A stretch of DNA of 39,625 nucleotides from Gammaproteobacteria bacterium (GTDB lineage: Bacteria; Pseudomonadota; Gammaproteobacteria; GCA-001735895). Location of the stretch: positions 1-39,625 of the forward strand of contig JACNJF010000222.1 in the NCBI GenBank assembly GCA_014382695.1. The letters run 5' to 3'. Below the pieces are notes generated by a model that saw only the letters and a list, made by a program, of their open reading frames with translations, was not told the DNA's origin and made no database searches. Each line of letters starts with the position of its first letter. Within the stretch, counting starts at the first letter, position 1. The translations under genes were made by a program, and so were the position numbers. Shown here piece by piece: positions 26,918-38,589 of the stretch.

Positions 26918-27544
26918 TTATTTGGAGTAAAGCTCTACTACCAGGGATTCGTTAATATCAGCAGGTAATTCACTACGCATTGGTAACGCTTTATAGGTGC
27001 CTTCAAACTTGGAGTGATTGATATCAATCCAGTCAGCAAAGCCTGCTTGCTCAGCCAGAGTCATGGCCTCAACAATACGAACCTGTTTGCGCGACTTTTC
27101 ACGTACACTGATAATATCCGATGGCTTAACGCAAAAGGAAGGTACATTAACTGCTTTACCGTTAACCATGATTGCCTTATGGCTCACCAGCTGACGTGAT
27201 TCAGCACGTGTTGACCCGAAACCGATACGATAAACAACGTTATCCAGTCTGGATTCAAGTAATTGCAGCAAGTTTTCACCGGTTGAGCCTTTCAGGCGTG
27301 AAGCTTGCTTATAGTAGTTGCGGAACTGCTTTTCCAGCACCCCGTAAGTTCTTCTAAGCTTTTGCTTTTCACGTAACTGAACACCGTAATCCGATAGTCG
27401 GGGTTTACGAGTGCCCGCACCATGTTGTCCTGGTGGGTTCTCAATCTTACATTTTGTATCTAAGGAGCGACGTGATGATTTTAAGTTAAGATCAACACCT
27501 TCACGGCGCATTAATTTACATTTAGGTCCAATATATCTAGCCAT
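26918..27544 (-). CDS. rpsD: 30S ribosomal protein S4
   Basis: Early 16S rRNA-binding protein of 208 residues with the S4 RNA-binding domain at [14 protein letters not shown]…[14 protein letters not shown]. In enterobacteria S4 represses translation of the alpha operon by binding a pseudoknot around the rpsM start; the short rpsM leader here could do the same but I cannot confirm the fold. Confidence 0.99.
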   Translation of the reverse strand: MARYIGPKCKLMRREGVDLNLKSSRRSLDTKCKIENPPGQHGAGTRKPRLSDYGVQLREKQKLRRTYGVLEKQFRNYYKQASRLKGSTGENLLQLLESRLDNVVYRIGFGSTRAESRQLVSHKAIMVNGKAVNVPSFCVKPSDIISVREKSRKQVRIVEAMTLAEQAGFADWIDINHSKFEGTYKALPMRSELPADINESLVVELYSK

Positions 27545-27556
27545 GACTTACTCCGT

Positions 27557-27946
27557 CTATACCCGACGTTTTTTTGGTGGACGACAACCATTGTGTGGAA
27601 TGGGCGTTACATCATCGATTCTTAAAATTTTAAAACCAATAGAGTTCAGAGAACGTACAGCCGAATCACGACCGGGACCTGGACCTTTAACCATAACTTC
27701 CAGATTTTTCATACCCATTTCCTGAGCAAGGACACCAGCACGTTCTGCCGCTACCTGGGCAGCAAAAGGTGTTGATTTTCTGGATCCCCTGAAACCTGAA
27801 CCACCTGCGGTAGCCCATGACAGAGTATTACCCTGACGATCGGTAATGGTCACAATAGTATTATTAAAAGTAGCGTGGATGTGTGCAACACCATCCGATA
27901 CGTTACGTTTAACTTTCTTTTTTGTACGTGATGATTTATCAGCCAT
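27557..27946 (-). CDS. rpsK: 30S ribosomal protein S11
   Basis: Platform protein of the small subunit, 129 residues, with [20 protein letters not shown] near the start and the conserved ending [18 protein letters not shown]. Between rpsM and rpsD in the alpha operon, with gaps of 11 and 12 bases. Confidence 0.99.
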   Translation of the reverse strand: MADKSSRTKKKVKRNVSDGVAHIHATFNNTIVTITDRQGNTLSWATAGGSGFRGSRKSTPFAAQVAAERAGVLAQEMGMKNLEVMVKGPGPGRDSAVRSLNSIGFKILRIDDVTPIPHNGCRPPKKRRV

Positions 27947-27957
27947 AGTAATAACTC

Positions 27958-28314
27958 TTATTTCTTAATTGGACGTCTAGGACCCTTACGCGTACGCGCA
28001 TTGGTCTTGGTACGCTGTCCACGTACAGGTAATCCACGACGATGACGGATACCTCTGTTAGTACCCAGATCCATCAGTCGCTTGATACTCATCGAGACTT
28101 CACGACGCAGATCACCTTCTGTTGCGAAAGCACCAATCTGATCACGAATCAAATCCAGCTGCTCTTCAGAAAGTTCACGGATCTTTGCTGCCGGATTGAT
28201 TCCAGTAGAAGTGCAAATTGCGGCCGAACGAGTTTTTCCAATACCATAAATGGATTGAAGTGCGATCACCGTATGCTTGTTATCGGGTATATTTACACCT
28301 GCAATACGAGCCAT
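27958..28314 (-). CDS. rpsM: 30S ribosomal protein S13
   Basis: Head protein of the small subunit contacting the P-site tRNA and L5, 118 residues. It starts [20 protein letters not shown] and ends with the basic tail [20 protein letters not shown]. First gene of the alpha operon, with AGGAG 11 bases before the ATG and its own promoter at 28361-28389. Confidence 0.99.
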   Translation of the reverse strand: MARIAGVNIPDNKHTVIALQSIYGIGKTRSAAICTSTGINPAAKIRELSEEQLDLIRDQIGAFATEGDLRREVSMSIKRLMDLGTNRGIRHRRGLPVRGQRTKTNARTRKGPRRPIKK

Positions 28315-28360
28315 AAAAACAAAGTCTCCTGAACTTAAAGCTGATTAAAAAAGGGCGCAG

Positions 28361-28389
28361 ATAGTAGCTGACAAACCTTTTAAAATCAA
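28361..28389 (-). promoter_or_regulatory. Alpha operon promoter
   Basis: On the minus strand TTGATT (28384-28389) and TACTAT (28361-28366) are exactly 17 bases apart, followed by a G/C-rich discriminator (CTGCGCCC), the type sensitive to ppGpp. It lies between rpmJ and rpsM as in Escherichia coli. The leader to rpsM would be about 40 bases. Confidence 0.65.
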
Positions 28390-28415
28390 TATTTGATTTA
28401 AACTATATTCTGAAA

Positions 28416-28529
28416 TTAACCCTGACGCTGTTTATGTCTTGGGTCTTTACAGATAATACGAACTGCTCCATTTCTGCGTATAACTTTACAGTTTTTACAC
28501 ATTTTCTTAACGGATGCTCTAACTTTCAT
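28416..28529 (-). CDS. rpmJ: 50S ribosomal protein L36
   Basis: A 37-codon gene. The protein starts [20 protein letters not shown] and ends with [10 protein letters not shown]. The zinc ligands C11, C14, C27 and H32 are all present, so this is the zinc-binding form. It follows secY by 13 bases at the end of the spc operon and precedes the alpha promoter. Confidence 0.97.
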   Translation of the reverse strand: MKVRASVKKMCKNCKVIRRNGAVRIICKDPRHKQRQG

Positions 28530-28542
28530 AACAACACCTTAA

Positions 28543-29895
28543 TTAACGGACAACGCCGTTTTTGCCATAACCTTTAAAATTTGATTTCTTCATTAAACTA
28601 TCGTACTGATGACTCATTAAATGGGCCTGTACCTGCGCCATAAAATCCATCACCACTACAACAATAATCAACAAAGAAGTACCACCAAAATAGAAAGGCA
28701 CATTCCAAAATAGAATTAAAAATTCCGGTAACAAACAAACCAGAGTGATATACAGGGCACCCACTAATGTTAGTCGTGAAAGCACACTATCAATATAGGT
28801 TGCGGTCTGCTTCCCTGGACGTATACCGGGGATAAAAGCACCTGATTTTTTCAAATTTTCCGCGGTTTCTTTCGAATTAAAGACCAATGCCGTATAGAAA
28901 AAGCAGAAGAAAATAATTGCCGCAGCATAAAACATGACATACAAAGGCTGACCAGGAGAAAGCGTGGCAGAGATATCCTGTAACCAGCGCATTCCTTCCT
29001 GTTGACCAAACCAGCTACCTAACGTCGCTGGAAATAGAATAATACTGGAAGCAAATATCGGAGGTATAACACCGGCCATATTCAGCTTCAATGGTAAATG
29101 ACTACTTTGTGCAGCGTACATCTTATTACCCTGCTGACGTTTGGCGTAGTTTACCGTAATACGACGTTGCCCTCTTTCAACAAAAACAACAAATAGAGTA
29201 ACAGCGATAACTCCAACCATCAGAAACAGTATAATCAAAGGGTTTAATTCACCGGTACTGACCAGCTCAACCGTACCACCTATAGCCGAAGGCAGTCCTG
29301 CAACGATACCGGCAAAAATTAACACCGAAATACCATTACCAATACCACGTTCAGTAACCTGCTCACCCAACCACATCAGAAAAAGTGTACCAGTAACCAG
29401 AGTGACCGCAGCAGTAAACACAAAACTAACGCCGGGGTTTACCACTAATGCTTCAGATCCTGTACCCTGACTTTGTAGAGCAACCGAAATACCTATGGAC
29501 TGAAAAGTCGCCAATACAACCGTGAAATACCGGGTATATTGAGTAATTTTACGTTGTCCAGACTGTCCTTCTTTTTTTAGTTGTTCCAGTGTTGGCACTG
29601 CAACAGTCATCAACTGCATGATGATAGAGGCAGAGATATAAGGCATAACACCGAGAGCAAAAATTGACATGCGCTCAAGTGCACCACCTGAAAACATGTT
29701 GAACATGCCCAGAATACCTGTTTTCTGCTGATCGAACAGTTGTTGCATAACGGTTACATCTATACCTGGAACTGGAATAAACGTACCTATTCTAAAGACT
29801 ATCAAGGCACCAATGACAAAGAAAATACGCTTTCTTAATTCACTCAGACTACCGCCTGACAAACTGGATGCCAGCTGTGATGCAGACGTAGACAC
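28543..29895 (-). CDS. secY: Preprotein translocase subunit SecY
   Basis: Core of the SecYEG channel in the inner membrane. The 450 residues hold ten helices; the plug-region segment GIFGM-like ([21 protein letters not shown]), the [16 protein letters not shown] helix, and the C5 loop before GYGKNGVVR are clear. The start is GTG 29895, whose G overlaps the rplO stop (TAGTG), so translation is coupled to rplO. Confidence 0.99.
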   Translation of the reverse strand: MSTSASQLASSLSGGSLSELRKRIFFVIGALIVFRIGTFIPVPGIDVTVMQQLFDQQKTGILGMFNMFSGGALERMSIFALGVMPYISASIIMQLMTVAVPTLEQLKKEGQSGQRKITQYTRYFTVVLATFQSIGISVALQSQGTGSEALVVNPGVSFVFTAAVTLVTGTLFLMWLGEQVTERGIGNGISVLIFAGIVAGLPSAIGGTVELVSTGELNPLIILFLMVGVIAVTLFVVFVERGQRRITVNYAKRQQGNKMYAAQSSHLPLKLNMAGVIPPIFASSIILFPATLGSWFGQQEGMRWLQDISATLSPGQPLYVMFYAAAIIFFCFFYTALVFNSKETAENLKKSGAFIPGIRPGKQTATYIDSVLSRLTLVGALYITLVCLLPEFLILFWNVPFYFGGTSLLIIVVVVMDFMAQVQAHLMSHQYDSLMKKSNFKGYGKNGVVR

Positions 29896-30329
29896 TAGAT
29901 TTCTACCTTGCCACCAGCAGCTTCTATAGCAACCAGCGCGCCTTTAGTTACTTTAATACCCTTTAGCACGACTGCACGAGTAATTTCACCAGACATAAAC
30001 ACTTTTACCTGGCGAGTAAACTCAGGCACAACGCTTTCCTTAATCAGCAGGTCAAGATCGATTGTATCTGCCGACATAGACGATAATTCACTCAGACGAA
30101 CCTGGGCGGAATATTTAGTTTTTCTAGCCGTGAAACCAAATTTAGGCAGACGACGATGAATAGGCATCTGACCGCCTTCAAAACCGACCAGGCTAACACC
30201 ACCAGATCTTGATTTCTGACCTTTATGACCACGACCACATGTTTTACCGAGTCCACAGCCGATACCGCGTCCAACGCGCTTTGCAACCTTGGTTGAACCA
30301 GGAGCAGGTTTTAAAGTATTCAGGTACAT
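29895..30329 (-). CDS. rplO: 50S ribosomal protein L15
   Basis: Large-subunit protein of 144 residues with the glycine-rich basic stretch [20 protein letters not shown] and [18 protein letters not shown]. It overlaps secY by one base; its ATG is next to the rpmD stop. Confidence 0.99.
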   Translation of the reverse strand: MYLNTLKPAPGSTKVAKRVGRGIGCGLGKTCGRGHKGQKSRSGGVSLVGFEGGQMPIHRRLPKFGFTARKTKYSAQVRLSELSSMSADTIDLDLLIKESVVPEFTRQVKVFMSGEITRAVVLKGIKVTKGALVAIEAAGGKVEI

Positions 30330-30520
30330 TACTTTTCCTCGATACTCAACATATATTGAATCTTATTAATCATTCCGCGATTTTCAGGTGTATCCTGAAC
30401 TTCTACGGTCTGATGCATACGTCTAATTCCAAGACCAGATGCGCAGGCTTTATGCGCTGCAAGACGACCATTCAGGCTTTTAACCAGCTTGATAGTCACA
30501 GTATTATTTGCTTTTGACAT
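30329..30520 (-). CDS. rpmD: 50S ribosomal protein L30
   Basis: Short-form L30 of 63 residues: a beta strand ([12 protein letters not shown]), helix [18 protein letters not shown] and [16 protein letters not shown]. Four bases after rpsE and overlapping rplO by one base. Confidence 0.97.
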   Translation of the reverse strand: MSKANNTVTIKLVKSLNGRLAAHKACASGLGIRRMHQTVEVQDTPENRGMINKIQYMLSIEEK

Positions 30521-30524
30521 CTTC

Positions 30525-31025
30525 CTAACCCGTAATTTGTTCTACAGTTTTGCCGCGCTTGGCAGCAATCATTTCAGGAGTTTTCATATCCTGTAAACCA
30601 CGTATTGTTGCCCGAACCAGATTTATCGGATTACGAGATCCATTGCACTTTGCCAATACATTTCTAACGCCAGCGACTTCAAGTACCGCACGCATAGCTC
30701 CACCGGCGATTACACCAGTACCTTCTGATGCTGGTTGCATATGAACCTTGGCCGCACCATGACGAGCATTGATTGGGTAGTATAAAGTGCCATCTGTTAT
30801 GGCTACTTTAACCAGACTTGCGCGTGCTTTTTCCATCGCCTTTTGAATGGCCTGTGGTACTTCACGAGCTTTTCCGTAACCGAAACCGACTCGGCCATTA
30901 CCATCACCAACGACAGTTAAAGCTGTGAAACCAAATTGACGTCCACCTTTAACCACTTTTGCTACGCGATTGACAGCGACCAGCTTTTCGGTTAATTCAT
31001 CGTTTGAAACTTGAGCATCTGACAT
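30525..31025 (-). CDS. rpsE: 30S ribosomal protein S5
   Basis: Decoding-fidelity protein, 166 residues. It has the dsRNA-binding-like N-terminal domain ([19 protein letters not shown], then [16 protein letters not shown]) and the C-terminal half with [21 protein letters not shown]. In the spc operon between rplR and rpmD. Confidence 0.99.
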   Translation of the reverse strand: MSDAQVSNDELTEKLVAVNRVAKVVKGGRQFGFTALTVVGDGNGRVGFGYGKAREVPQAIQKAMEKARASLVKVAITDGTLYYPINARHGAAKVHMQPASEGTGVIAGGAMRAVLEVAGVRNVLAKCNGSRNPINLVRATIRGLQDMKTPEMIAAKRGKTVEQITG

Positions 31026-31053
31026 AACGTAATCTCTTTAAAATCCTAAAAAC

Positions 31054-31407
31054 CTAAAACTTAAGTCCTGCTTCACGTGCAGAATCGGCTAATGCCTTTA
31101 CGCGTCCGTGATACTTATAACCTGAACGGTCAAAAGCGACAGTTTCAACACCAGAAGCCTTTGCTTTTTCCGCAATAGCCTTACCCACAGCCTTAGCTGC
31201 TTCGGTATTACCGGTGTACTTAAGACCCTCAGCAATATCTTTATGCAGGGTTGATACCGAGGCAATAACCATTCCAGTTTCACCTGAAATAACCTGGGCA
31301 TAAGTATGACGAGGTGTACGATAAATCGTTAAACGATTAACGCCAAGCTCACTGATCTTCGCACGAGTTTTGCGAGAACGTCTAATACGTGATGATTTCT
31401 TATCCAT
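31054..31407 (-). CDS. rplR: 50S ribosomal protein L18
   Basis: 5S rRNA-binding protein of 117 residues, basic N-terminus ([18 protein letters not shown]), then [16 protein letters not shown] and the ending [20 protein letters not shown]. Six bases after rplF. Confidence 0.99.
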   Translation of the reverse strand: MDKKSSRIRRSRKTRAKISELGVNRLTIYRTPRHTYAQVISGETGMVIASVSTLHKDIAEGLKYTGNTEAAKAVGKAIAEKAKASGVETVAFDRSGYKYHGRVKALADSAREAGLKF

Positions 31408-31413
31408 AGTAGT

Positions 31414-31947
31414 TTACTTCTTCTTCGCTTCTTTTCTGATGACAATTTCATCAGCATATTTAACACCCTTACCTTTGTAAGGCTCAGGCGGACGGTACGC
31501 ACGGATCTCGGCAGAAACCTGACCAACTTTTTGCTTATCACAACCAGAAATAATGATCTCTGTTTGACTTGGGGTTTCAATGTTTATCCCTTCAGGAATT
31601 TCATACGCAATTGGATGAGAAAACCCTAGAGAGAGATTCAGTACTTTTGGGGTGGCCTGGCCTCTATAACCAACACCAACCAGATTCAGCTTTTTTTCAA
31701 AACCCTGACTGACGCCCAGAACCAGGTTATTAGCTAAAGAACGCATAGTTCCAGCCATCGCCATATTTCCTGCCAGATCATTGGCTGGACTGAACGTTAA
31801 AACATTATCTTCATGCGCAAAGGATACGTTATCGTTAACGGTCATAGACAAAACACCTTTTGGCCCCTTAGCCGTAATAGTCTGGCCTGATACCGTCAAA
31901 CTTACACCTGATGGCATTTCAACAGGTTTTTTAGCAACTCTTGACAT
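31414..31947 (-). CDS. rplF: 50S ribosomal protein L6
   Basis: Large-subunit protein near the factor-binding site, 177 residues, with two homologous alpha/beta domains. Landmarks are MSRVAKKPVEMPSGV, GVGYRGQA and the C-terminal signature RAYRPPEPYKGKGVKYADE. Confidence 0.99.
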   Translation of the reverse strand: MSRVAKKPVEMPSGVSLTVSGQTITAKGPKGVLSMTVNDNVSFAHEDNVLTFSPANDLAGNMAMAGTMRSLANNLVLGVSQGFEKKLNLVGVGYRGQATPKVLNLSLGFSHPIAYEIPEGINIETPSQTEIIISGCDKQKVGQVSAEIRAYRPPEPYKGKGVKYADEIVIRKEAKKK

Positions 31948-31958
31948 AGTCTTTTACC

Positions 31959-32351
31959 TTAAACAACCGTACAGATAACTTCACCACCGTTTCCGGCGGA
32001 TCTTGCTTGCTTCTCAGTCATCATACCTTTTGAGGTAGAGATGATAGCAATACCCAGACCACCATTAACTGACGGAAGTTCATCTTTTGATTTAAAAATT
32101 CTTAAGCCTGGACGGCTTACTCTTTTAATTTGCTCAATTACTGGTTTGCCCTGAAAGTACTTTAACTCAATGAAAAGTTCTTTTTTAGCATCGCCACTTA
32201 CAGAATAATTTGCGATATAACCTTCATCTTTTAGCACTTTCGCAATACTCACTTTCTGAGTTGACGATGGCATTTTAACACTAATTTTAGTGGCATTCTG
32301 TGCATTACGAATGCGTGTTAACATATCAGAAACAGGATCTTGAAGACTCAT
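31959..32351 (-). CDS. rpsH: 30S ribosomal protein S8
   Basis: Central-domain 16S rRNA binder, 130 residues: [14 protein letters not shown] at the start and [20 protein letters not shown] near the end. In enterobacteria it represses the spc operon by binding near the rplE start; I did not establish that site here. Confidence 0.99.
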   Translation of the reverse strand: MSLQDPVSDMLTRIRNAQNATKISVKMPSSTQKVSIAKVLKDEGYIANYSVSGDAKKELFIELKYFQGKPVIEQIKRVSRPGLRIFKSKDELPSVNGGLGIAIISTSKGMMTEKQARSAGNGGEVICTVV

Positions 32352-32363
32352 AACCGTACTCTC

Positions 32364-32669
32364 TTACCAACTCGCTTTGACTAAACCAGGAACATCACCA
32401 CGCATTGCTGCTTCACGAAGTTTTATTCTACTAAGGCCAAATTTTCTATAAAATCCGTGAGGACGTCCCGTCAGTTTGCAACGATTATGCTGTCTAACAG
32501 GCGCTGAATCTCGGGGCAATCTTTGTAATTTCTCAACAGCCAGCATCTTTTCTTCAAAAGGTGTTTCCGGATTACGAATCAGTTCCTTTAATACAGCACG
32601 TTTAGTAGCGTAAAGCGCAACCGTTTGGGTGCGTTTTAACTCACGTTGAATCATAGAAGTTTTAGCCAT
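32364..32669 (-). CDS. rpsN: 30S ribosomal protein S14 (long, zinc-free form)
   Basis: 101 residues, with [20 protein letters not shown] and the ending [22 protein letters not shown]. The short zinc-binding variant has four cysteines; only one cysteine is seen here, so this is the long zinc-independent type. Confidence 0.99.
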   Translation of the reverse strand: MAKTSMIQRELKRTQTVALYATKRAVLKELIRNPETPFEEKMLAVEKLQRLPRDSAPVRQHNRCKLTGRPHGFYRKFGLSRIKLREAAMRGDVPGLVKASW

Positions 32670-32681
32670 AAATCTTTACCG

Positions 32682-33224
32682 TTATTTATTCTTAAAAGGG
32701 AAACTGAATGCTGCCAATAAAGCACGTCCTTCATCATCAGTTGCCGCTGAAGTCGTGATGGAAATGTTTAATCCACGTATTTTATCGATCTTGTCATAAT
32801 CAATTTCAGGGAAAACGATCTGCTCTGTTAAACCCATATTGTAATTTCCACGACCATCAAAAGCCTTGGAGCTTAATCCACGAAAATCACGTACGCGAGG
32901 GATAGAGAAATTGATTAATCTATCCATAAATTCGTACATACGATCTCTACGTAGTGTAACCATGCAGCCAACCGGCCAGTCTTCGCGAATCTTGAAGCCT
33001 GCAACCGCTTTCTTGGACATCGTAATAACCGGTTTTTGACCTGTTATTAATTCCATATCACGGGTTGCATGTTCAACAATTTTCTTGTCACCAGCGGCTT
33101 CGCCAATTCCCATATTTAAAGTAATCTTGGTTACTTTTGGAATTTGCATCGCAGAAGCAAAGTTAAACTTTTCCTGCAACTGCTGCTTTACTGTATCGTT
33201 GTAAAATTTTTCTAATCTAGTCAT
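32682..33224 (-). CDS. rplE: 50S ribosomal protein L5
   Basis: 5S rRNA-binding protein of 180 residues, with [51 protein letters not shown] and [10 protein letters not shown]. Normal length and position between rplX and rpsN. Confidence 0.99.
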   Translation of the reverse strand: MTRLEKFYNDTVKQQLQEKFNFASAMQIPKVTKITLNMGIGEAAGDKKIVEHATRDMELITGQKPVITMSKKAVAGFKIREDWPVGCMVTLRRDRMYEFMDRLINFSIPRVRDFRGLSSKAFDGRGNYNMGLTEQIVFPEIDYDKIDKIRGLNISITTSAATDDEGRALLAAFSFPFKNK

Positions 33225-33236
33225 GATAGCTTACCG

Positions 33237-33554
33237 TTAAACATCTATAACTTCATTGTTAGACTTAAAATAACGAACTTTTCGGTTATCATCTAACGTT
33301 TTAATACCAACACGATCACCCTTTTCTGTAGCCGGGTTGAAGATCATGACATTTGACTGATGGATAGGTGACTCCATATCGATGATACCACCCGTTTCAC
33401 CCGCATTTGGATTTGGCTTAACGTGTTTCTTAATCATGTTAACACTTTCAACCAGTAGACGATTTTCATCTACTCGCTTAAGGACCGTTCCACGCTGACC
33501 TTTACTTCTGCCTGCGATAACGATGACTTCGTCACCTTTTTTAATCTTGTTCAT
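33237..33554 (-). CDS. rplX: 50S ribosomal protein L24
   Basis: Assembly initiator of the large subunit, 105 residues with a KOW motif at the start ([19 protein letters not shown]) and the following [20 protein letters not shown]. Seventeen bases after rplN. Confidence 0.99.
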   Translation of the reverse strand: MNKIKKGDEVIVIAGRSKGQRGTVLKRVDENRLLVESVNMIKKHVKPNPNAGETGGIIDMESPIHQSNVMIFNPATEKGDRVGIKTLDDNRKVRYFKSNNEVIDV

Positions 33555-33571
33555 GTTGATACCTTAAACTA

Positions 33572-33940
33572 TCAAAGCACTTCAGGTGCAAGAGAAATGA
33601 TTTTCATAAACTTCTCACCACGTAACTCACGAGTTACCGGCCCAAAGATACGTGTTCCTATTGGCTGCAGATTGTTATTCAGAATAACCGCCGCATTACC
33701 ATCAAATTTTATTAAAGAGCCATCGCCACGACGGACACCTTTAGCAGTGCGCACAACTACAGCATTGTAGACTTCGCCCTTTTTTACTTTACCACGAGGG
33801 ATTGCATCCTTGATGCTTACCTTAATGATGTCGCCGATGCCAGCATAACGACGGTGCGATCCACCCAGCACTTTTATGCACTGAACTTTCCGAGCACCGC
33901 TGTTATCTGCAGCAGATAAAACTGTTTGCATTTGTATCAT
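33572..33940 (-). CDS. rplN: 50S ribosomal protein L14
   Basis: 122-residue intersubunit protein, [20 protein letters not shown] at the start and [20 protein letters not shown] near the end. The 28-base gap from rpsQ is too short for a clear separate spc promoter. Confidence 0.99.
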   Translation of the reverse strand: MIQMQTVLSAADNSGARKVQCIKVLGGSHRRYAGIGDIIKVSIKDAIPRGKVKKGEVYNAVVVRTAKGVRRGDGSLIKFDGNAAVILNNNLQPIGTRIFGPVTRELRGEKFMKIISLAPEVL

Positions 33941-33968
33941 GTTAGAACCCTACCGATCTCGTCTAAAC

Positions 33969-34229
33969 TTAGCTTGCCTTCTCAACTACCTTAACCAGAG
34001 TCCAGGACTTGGTTTTCGATATTGGACGGCATTCAGTAATCTGCACAGTGTCACCAATTGAACACTCATTATTTTCATCATGAATATGGAGCTTGGTCGA
34101 TTTCTTAACAAACTTGCCATATAAAGGATGCTTAACCTTTCTTTCAATCAAAACAGTTGCCGACTTGTCCATTTTGTTACTGGTAACAGAACCTGTCTGA
34201 GTTCTTACAATTTTTTCACCACTACTCAT
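33969..34229 (-). CDS. rpsQ: 30S ribosomal protein S17
   Basis: 16S rRNA-binding OB-fold protein, 86 residues from the chosen [23 protein letters not shown] and [21 protein letters not shown] prefer ATG 34229, with GGTGAG five bases upstream. A GTG at 34235 would add two residues and overlap the rpmC stop by three bases. Confidence 0.96.
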   Translation of the reverse strand: MSSGEKIVRTQTGSVTSNKMDKSATVLIERKVKHPLYGKFVKKSTKLHIHDENNECSIGDTVQITECRPISKTKSWTLVKVVEKAS

Positions 34230-34231
34230 AA

Positions 34232-34444
34232 TCACTCACCAACTTTAGCGGAATTAGCGATCCGCTTTTCAGATATAACTGTTTGTACACGGGCAATATT
34301 TCTACGCACGATAGAAAACTGATTCGGACGTGCAGCCTGTCCGATTGCTCTCTGCATTCTTAAATTAAACTGCTCTTTATGAAGCGCGGTTAATTCGTCG
34401 CGTAATTCCTGATTGGATTTTGAACGTAACTCTTTAGCGTCCAT
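34232..34444 (-). CDS. rpmC: 50S ribosomal protein L29
   Basis: Helical protein at the peptide exit, 70 residues, [20 protein letters not shown] then [14 protein letters not shown]. The ATG overlaps the rplP stop by one base (TAATG). Confidence 0.99.
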   Translation of the reverse strand: MDAKELRSKSNQELRDELTALHKEQFNLRMQRAIGQAARPNQFSIVRRNIARVQTVISEKRIANSAKVGE

Positions 34445-34857
34445 TACATTACCTGCCTGATCACAAAATTAGTTTTGAAAGGTAGTTTTGCTGCAGCAAG
34501 CTTGAAAGCTTCGCGAGCAATTACTTCAGTGACACCTTCCATTTCATATAACATTTTACCTGGCTGAATCTTGCAAACCCAGTATTCAACGTTACCCTTT
34601 CCTTTACCCATACGAACTTCGAGGGGCTTCTTGGAAATCGGCACATCGGGGAATACACGAATCCAGATTTTACCACCACGTTTGATATGACGAGTCATTG
34701 CACGACGTGCAGACTCTATCTGGCGTGCCGTTAATCTTCCGCGCTCAACCGCCTGTAACCCATATTGACCAAAACTCACTTTGTTACCATTGGTAGCAAG
34801 GCCACGATTGCGACTTTTGAACTGCTTTCTAAATTTTGTACGTTTAGGCTGTAACAT
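34444..34857 (-). CDS. rplP: 50S ribosomal protein L16
   Basis: 137 residues, [40 protein letters not shown] and [20 protein letters not shown]. Located between rpsC and rpmC as usual. Confidence 0.99.
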   Translation of the reverse strand: MLQPKRTKFRKQFKSRNRGLATNGNKVSFGQYGLQAVERGRLTARQIESARRAMTRHIKRGGKIWIRVFPDVPISKKPLEVRMGKGKGNVEYWVCKIQPGKMLYEMEGVTEVIAREAFKLAAAKLPFKTNFVIRQVM

Positions 34858-34868
34858 AATTCAAACCC

Positions 34869-35549
34869 TTATTTACCTGATTTCTTCGAAGAGGAAGAAT
34901 TTTTAGCTTCAAGATCGAACACTTCACCTTTGTAGATCCAGACTTTAACGCCCAGGATCCCATAGGTTGTCAGGGCTTCCGCAGTACCATAGTCAACATC
35001 AGCTCTTAGCGTATGAAGAGGAACACGTCCTTCTCTATACCACTCGTTACGAGCAATTTCAGCACCATTCAAACGACCGGAGACGTTTATCTTGATACCT
35101 TCCGCACCGATACGCATTGCATTTGTGACCGATCTTCGCATCGCACGACGGAACATGACACGACGTTCGAGCTGCTGAGCGATACTTTCCGCTACCAGAT
35201 ACGCATCCAGTTCAGGCTTGCGTATTTCTTCAATATTTATCTTAACGTTGTTAGGATGAATATTGACCAACGCAGAAACTTCCATGCGCAGTTTTTCAAT
35301 ATCTTCACCCTTCTTGCCAATGATAATTCCAGGGCGCGCTGTATGCACAGTAACGACGATAGACTTTGCCGGTCTGGCGATACCAATTCTACTGATCGCT
35401 GCCTGAGATAACCTCTTCTTCAGAAACTTACGTATCTTTAAGTCTTCGAATAAGAAATCAGCATATTGACCAGTTTCAGCATACCAGTTTGATGTCCAAT
35501 CGGTGGCAATACCTAAACGTATACCAGTTGGATGTACTTTCTGTCCCAT
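34869..35549 (-). CDS. rpsC: 30S ribosomal protein S3
   Basis: mRNA-entry protein and helicase component, 226 residues with a KH domain ([19 protein letters not shown]) and the C-terminal domain [21 protein letters not shown] chose ATG 35549 ([13 protein letters not shown]), which has GAGG six bases upstream; the in-frame ATG at 35573 would add eight atypical residues and overlap rplV. Confidence 0.98.
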   Translation of the reverse strand: MGQKVHPTGIRLGIATDWTSNWYAETGQYADFLFEDLKIRKFLKKRLSQAAISRIGIARPAKSIVVTVHTARPGIIIGKKGEDIEKLRMEVSALVNIHPNNVKINIEEIRKPELDAYLVAESIAQQLERRVMFRRAMRRSVTNAMRIGAEGIKINVSGRLNGAEIARNEWYREGRVPLHTLRADVDYGTAEALTTYGILGVKVWIYKGEVFDLEAKNSSSSKKSGK

Positions 35550-35559
35550 CAGTGCCTCT

Positions 35560-35892
35560 TCAACTATCTGCAACAGTCACAAAAATGTGACTAGTACGTT
35601 TTAAAATTCTATTACCACGCCCTTTAGCGCGTGCTCGCATACGCTTCATGCTTGGCCCCTGATCAACATAAATTGTTGATACTTTCAGCTCATCAATATC
35701 AGCGCCGTCATTATGCTCAGCATTAGCAATAGCAGATTCAATAACCTTGCTAACCAGCTCAGCAGCCTTCTTATTACTAAACTTCAGTACAGTCAGGGCC
35801 TTATCTACCGGTAGACCACGAACCTGGTCTGCCACAAGACGAACCTTCTGTGCCGAAATTTTCGCATTACGGTGTTTTGCAGATGTTTGCAT
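35560..35892 (-). CDS. rplV: 50S ribosomal protein L22
   Basis: Exit-tunnel protein, 110 residues: [20 protein letters not shown] and the tunnel hairpin [20 protein letters not shown]. Ten-base gap to rpsC and eight bases after rpsS. Confidence 0.99.
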   Translation of the reverse strand: MQTSAKHRNAKISAQKVRLVADQVRGLPVDKALTVLKFSNKKAAELVSKVIESAIANAEHNDGADIDELKVSTIYVDQGPSMKRMRARAKGRGNRILKRTSHIFVTVADS

Positions 35893-35900
35893 AGCAATAT

Positions 35901-36176
35901 TTACCTTTTAGCCTTTTTATCGACAACATGGCCACGATAGGTTCTGGTCAGGGAAAACTCACCCAGCTTATGACCTACCATATTCTCATTCACCAGCACA
36001 GGAACATGCTGCTTACCATTATGTACTGCAATCGTTAATCCAACCATCTCAGGAATAACCATGGATCTACGTGACCAGGTCTTGATCGGACGTTTGTTAT
36101 TCGCTTCAGCTGCAGCAACAACCTTGTTAAACAGATGATGATCAACAAATGGACCTTTTTTTAGTGAGCGTGGCAC
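35901..36176 (-). CDS. rpsS: 30S ribosomal protein S19
   Basis: Small-subunit head protein, 91 residues, [39 protein letters not shown] and [12 protein letters not shown]. Six bases after rplB. Confidence 0.99.
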   Translation of the reverse strand: MPRSLKKGPFVDHHLFNKVVAAAEANNKRPIKTWSRRSMVIPEMVGLTIAVHNGKQHVPVLVNENMVGHKLGEFSLTRTYRGHVVDKKAKR

Positions 36177-36182
36177 GATGGA

Positions 36183-37010
36183 TTACCTCTTATTTCTACG
36201 ACGTACAATTAACTTATCGGTACGCTTATTTGTTCTAGTCTTCTTACCCTTAGTAGGAAGTCCCCAGGGTGAAACAGGATGACGACCACCAGATGTGCGA
36301 CCTTCACCACCACCATGCGGATGATCAACCGGGTTCATAGCCACACCGCGTACGGTCGGGCGAACACCACGCCAGCGCTTGGCGCCAGCCTTACCAAGAG
36401 AGCGTAAGCTATGCTCACCATTACCAACTTCACCAAGTACAGCTCGACATTCTGACAACACTTTACGTGTCTCTCCAGAACGTAGGCGAAGAGTAGAGTA
36501 AGCACCTTCACGCGCCACAAATTGAGCAGAAGTGCCAGCAGAACGCGCAATCTGCGCACCCTTGCCAGGTTTTAACTCAACACAGTGAATGATAGAGCCG
36601 ACCGGGATATTACGTAAAGGCAGACAGTTACCAGACTTCATTCCGGCGTCATCACCTGAGCGCACAACATCACCTTCATTGACACCTTTAGGCGCAATGA
36701 TATATCGACGCTCACCATCCGCATACTTCAGCAGACAGATGTGTGAACTTCTATTAGGATCATATTCCAGTCTTTCAACCGTTGCATCGATACCATCTTT
36801 ATTTCGTTTAAAGTCAACGATTCTGTATCTTTGCTTATGTCCACCACCTTGATGACGAGTGGTGATACGGCCAGCGTTATTTCTTCCGCCAGACTTGGAT
36901 TTCTTTTCAACTAAACCTTCAAATGGACCACCCGTATGCAGACCCGGAGTTTTTACCGAGACTACAAAACGACGGCCTGGAGAGGTTGGTTTTGCTTTAA
37001 CAAGAGCCAT
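36183..37010 (-). CDS. rplB: 50S ribosomal protein L2
   Basis: Peptidyl-transferase-centre protein, 275 residues, with [39 protein letters not shown] (the functional histidine region) and the basic tail. Five bases after rplW. Confidence 0.99.
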   Translation of the reverse strand: MALVKAKPTSPGRRFVVSVKTPGLHTGGPFEGLVEKKSKSGGRNNAGRITTRHQGGGHKQRYRIVDFKRNKDGIDATVERLEYDPNRSSHICLLKYADGERRYIIAPKGVNEGDVVRSGDDAGMKSGNCLPLRNIPVGSIIHCVELKPGKGAQIARSAGTSAQFVAREGAYSTLRLRSGETRKVLSECRAVLGEVGNGEHSLRSLGKAGAKRWRGVRPTVRGVAMNPVDHPHGGGEGRTSGGRHPVSPWGLPTKGKKTRTNKRTDKLIVRRRNKR

Positions 37011-37015
37011 TATTC

Positions 37016-37315
37016 TTAACCACCTACAGCTGCCAGGTCAATTTCATGACCCTGTTCAAGAGATACGTATGCCTTTTTCCAGTCACTACGCTTGCCCATA
37101 CGGACGCCCTGACGCTTGGACTTTCCCTTCACATTACAGGTACGGACCTTGGAAACCTTTACATTAAAGATCTTTTCGACAGCGGACCTGATTTCGTCTT
37201 TACGCGCATCGGTGGAGACCTTAAAGACATGCTGGTTAGCTTTATCGCCAACAATAGCCGCCTTTTCAGAGATATGAGGGCTTTTTATAAGCTGAAAAAT
37301 TCTATGATCATTCAT
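37016..37315 (-). CDS. rplW: 50S ribosomal protein L23
   Basis: Exit-site protein that docks trigger factor and SRP, 99 residues: [20 protein letters not shown], then [20 protein letters not shown]. Overlaps the rplD stop by four bases. Confidence 0.99.
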   Translation of the reverse strand: MNDHRIFQLIKSPHISEKAAIVGDKANQHVFKVSTDARKDEIRSAVEKIFNVKVSKVRTCNVKGKSKRQGVRMGKRSDWKKAYVSLEQGHEIDLAAVGG

Positions 37316-37917
37316 GACAAACGCTCCTCTAATCTCTTCAGTGCCGCCTGATCAACAACCACTTTTTCGTGACGTACCAGACTTAACGGATCAACAATGG
37401 CAACATCCATAACCATCAGTTGAGGAATATTTCTGGCCGCCAGATAAACCGACGAATCCAGGCCATCAGTCAACACCAGGCCACTTGTAACACCCAGATC
37501 ATTCATCCGAGATATCATTAACTTGGTCTTCGGCTCTGCCAGCTTCATCTCATCAACCACAATCAAACGATCCTGCCTGATTAACTCAGAGACAATGCTA
37601 CGCATACCGGCGCGATACATTTTCTTATTCAGCTTTTTGCTAAAGTCACGAGGACGCGCAGCAAAAGTTACACCACCGCTGCGCCATAGCGGACTACGAA
37701 TAGTACCCGCACGAGCACGACCAGTACCTTTCTGACGAAAAGGCTTGGCACCGCCACCACTCACATCCGAGCGAGTTTTCTGCGCCTTGGTTCCAGAGCG
37801 CGAAGCACTCATGAAAGACACAACTAACTGATGCACCAGTGTTTCATTAAATTCTGCAGCAAAAGAGTCATCCGAAACAGACACTTTTTCGCTGGAGTTA
37901 TGTATTGATATATCCAT
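37312..37917 (-). CDS. rplD: 50S ribosomal protein L4
   Basis: 201 residues. The extended loop that reaches the tunnel is [20 protein letters not shown], followed by [20 protein letters not shown]. In Escherichia coli L4 represses the S10 operon through its leader; here the candidate leader lies at 38565-38680, upstream of rplC rather than of rpsJ. Confidence 0.99.
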   Translation of the reverse strand: MDISIHNSSEKVSVSDDSFAAEFNETLVHQLVVSFMSASRSGTKAQKTRSDVSGGGAKPFRQKGTGRARAGTIRSPLWRSGGVTFAARPRDFSKKLNKKMYRAGMRSIVSELIRQDRLIVVDEMKLAEPKTKLMISRMNDLGVTSGLVLTDGLDSSVYLAARNIPQLMVMDVAIVDPLSLVRHEKVVVDQAALKRLEERLS

Positions 37918-37931
37918 GACTCTACCTTCTC

Positions 37932-38564
37932 TTAACCTTTTGTCGTAGGCCGAATAATGACATTACCACTCTTTGAACCGGGAACCGCACCTTTGATGAG
38001 GACCAGATTACGCTCCACATCTATACGATAGATTTCCAGATTCTGGGTAGTCTGTTTGACATCACCCATATGGCCTGACATCTTCTTGCCTTTAAATACT
38101 CTGCCAGGCGTCTGGTTCTGACCGATTGACCCAGGCACACGATGTGAACGCGAATTACCATGAGTAGCATCCTGCATATGGAAGTTATAGCGCTTAATAA
38201 CACCCGCATAACCCTTACCAATCGTAGTCCCTTGTACGTCTACCTTCTGACCCTGTTCAAAAATATCAACCTTGATTTCAGACCCGAGCTGAATATCTTC
38301 AACCGAATCAACACGAAACTCCGTTGCGAAACGACCAGCTTCAACACCAGCCTTTCTATAATGACCAGCCATAGACTTGGTCACTCGATTAGGGCGTCGA
38401 GTACCTGTAACCACCTGAACAGCAGAGTAGCCATCGTTATCTACAGTCTTAAGCTGAGATACACGATTTGGCTCAATCTCAATAACAGTTACCGCAGTGG
38501 ATACACCGTCATCAGAGAAAACCCTGGTCATACCTACTTTTCGTCCAACTAAACCGAGAGACAT
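37932..38564 (-). CDS. rplC: 50S ribosomal protein L3
   Basis: 210 residues, [20 protein letters not shown], and the tip loop [20 protein letters not shown] holding the glutamine methylated by PrmB in relatives. The ATG has AGGGG six bases upstream. A 204-base gap with a promoter and two hairpins separates it from rpsJ. Confidence 0.99.
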   Translation of the reverse strand: MSLGLVGRKVGMTRVFSDDGVSTAVTVIEIEPNRVSQLKTVDNDGYSAVQVVTGTRRPNRVTKSMAGHYRKAGVEAGRFATEFRVDSVEDIQLGSEIKVDIFEQGQKVDVQGTTIGKGYAGVIKRYNFHMQDATHGNSRSHRVPGSIGQNQTPGRVFKGKKMSGHMGDVKQTTQNLEIYRIDVERNLVLIKGAVPGSKSGNVIIRPTTKG

Positions 38565-38589
38565 TTCTAACCCCTAATCATAACTTCTG

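Noticed and set aside
35550-35573. Longer S3 with eight extra N-terminal residues
   Set aside because: The extension overlaps rplV, is atypical for S3, and ATG 35549 has a well-placed GAGG.
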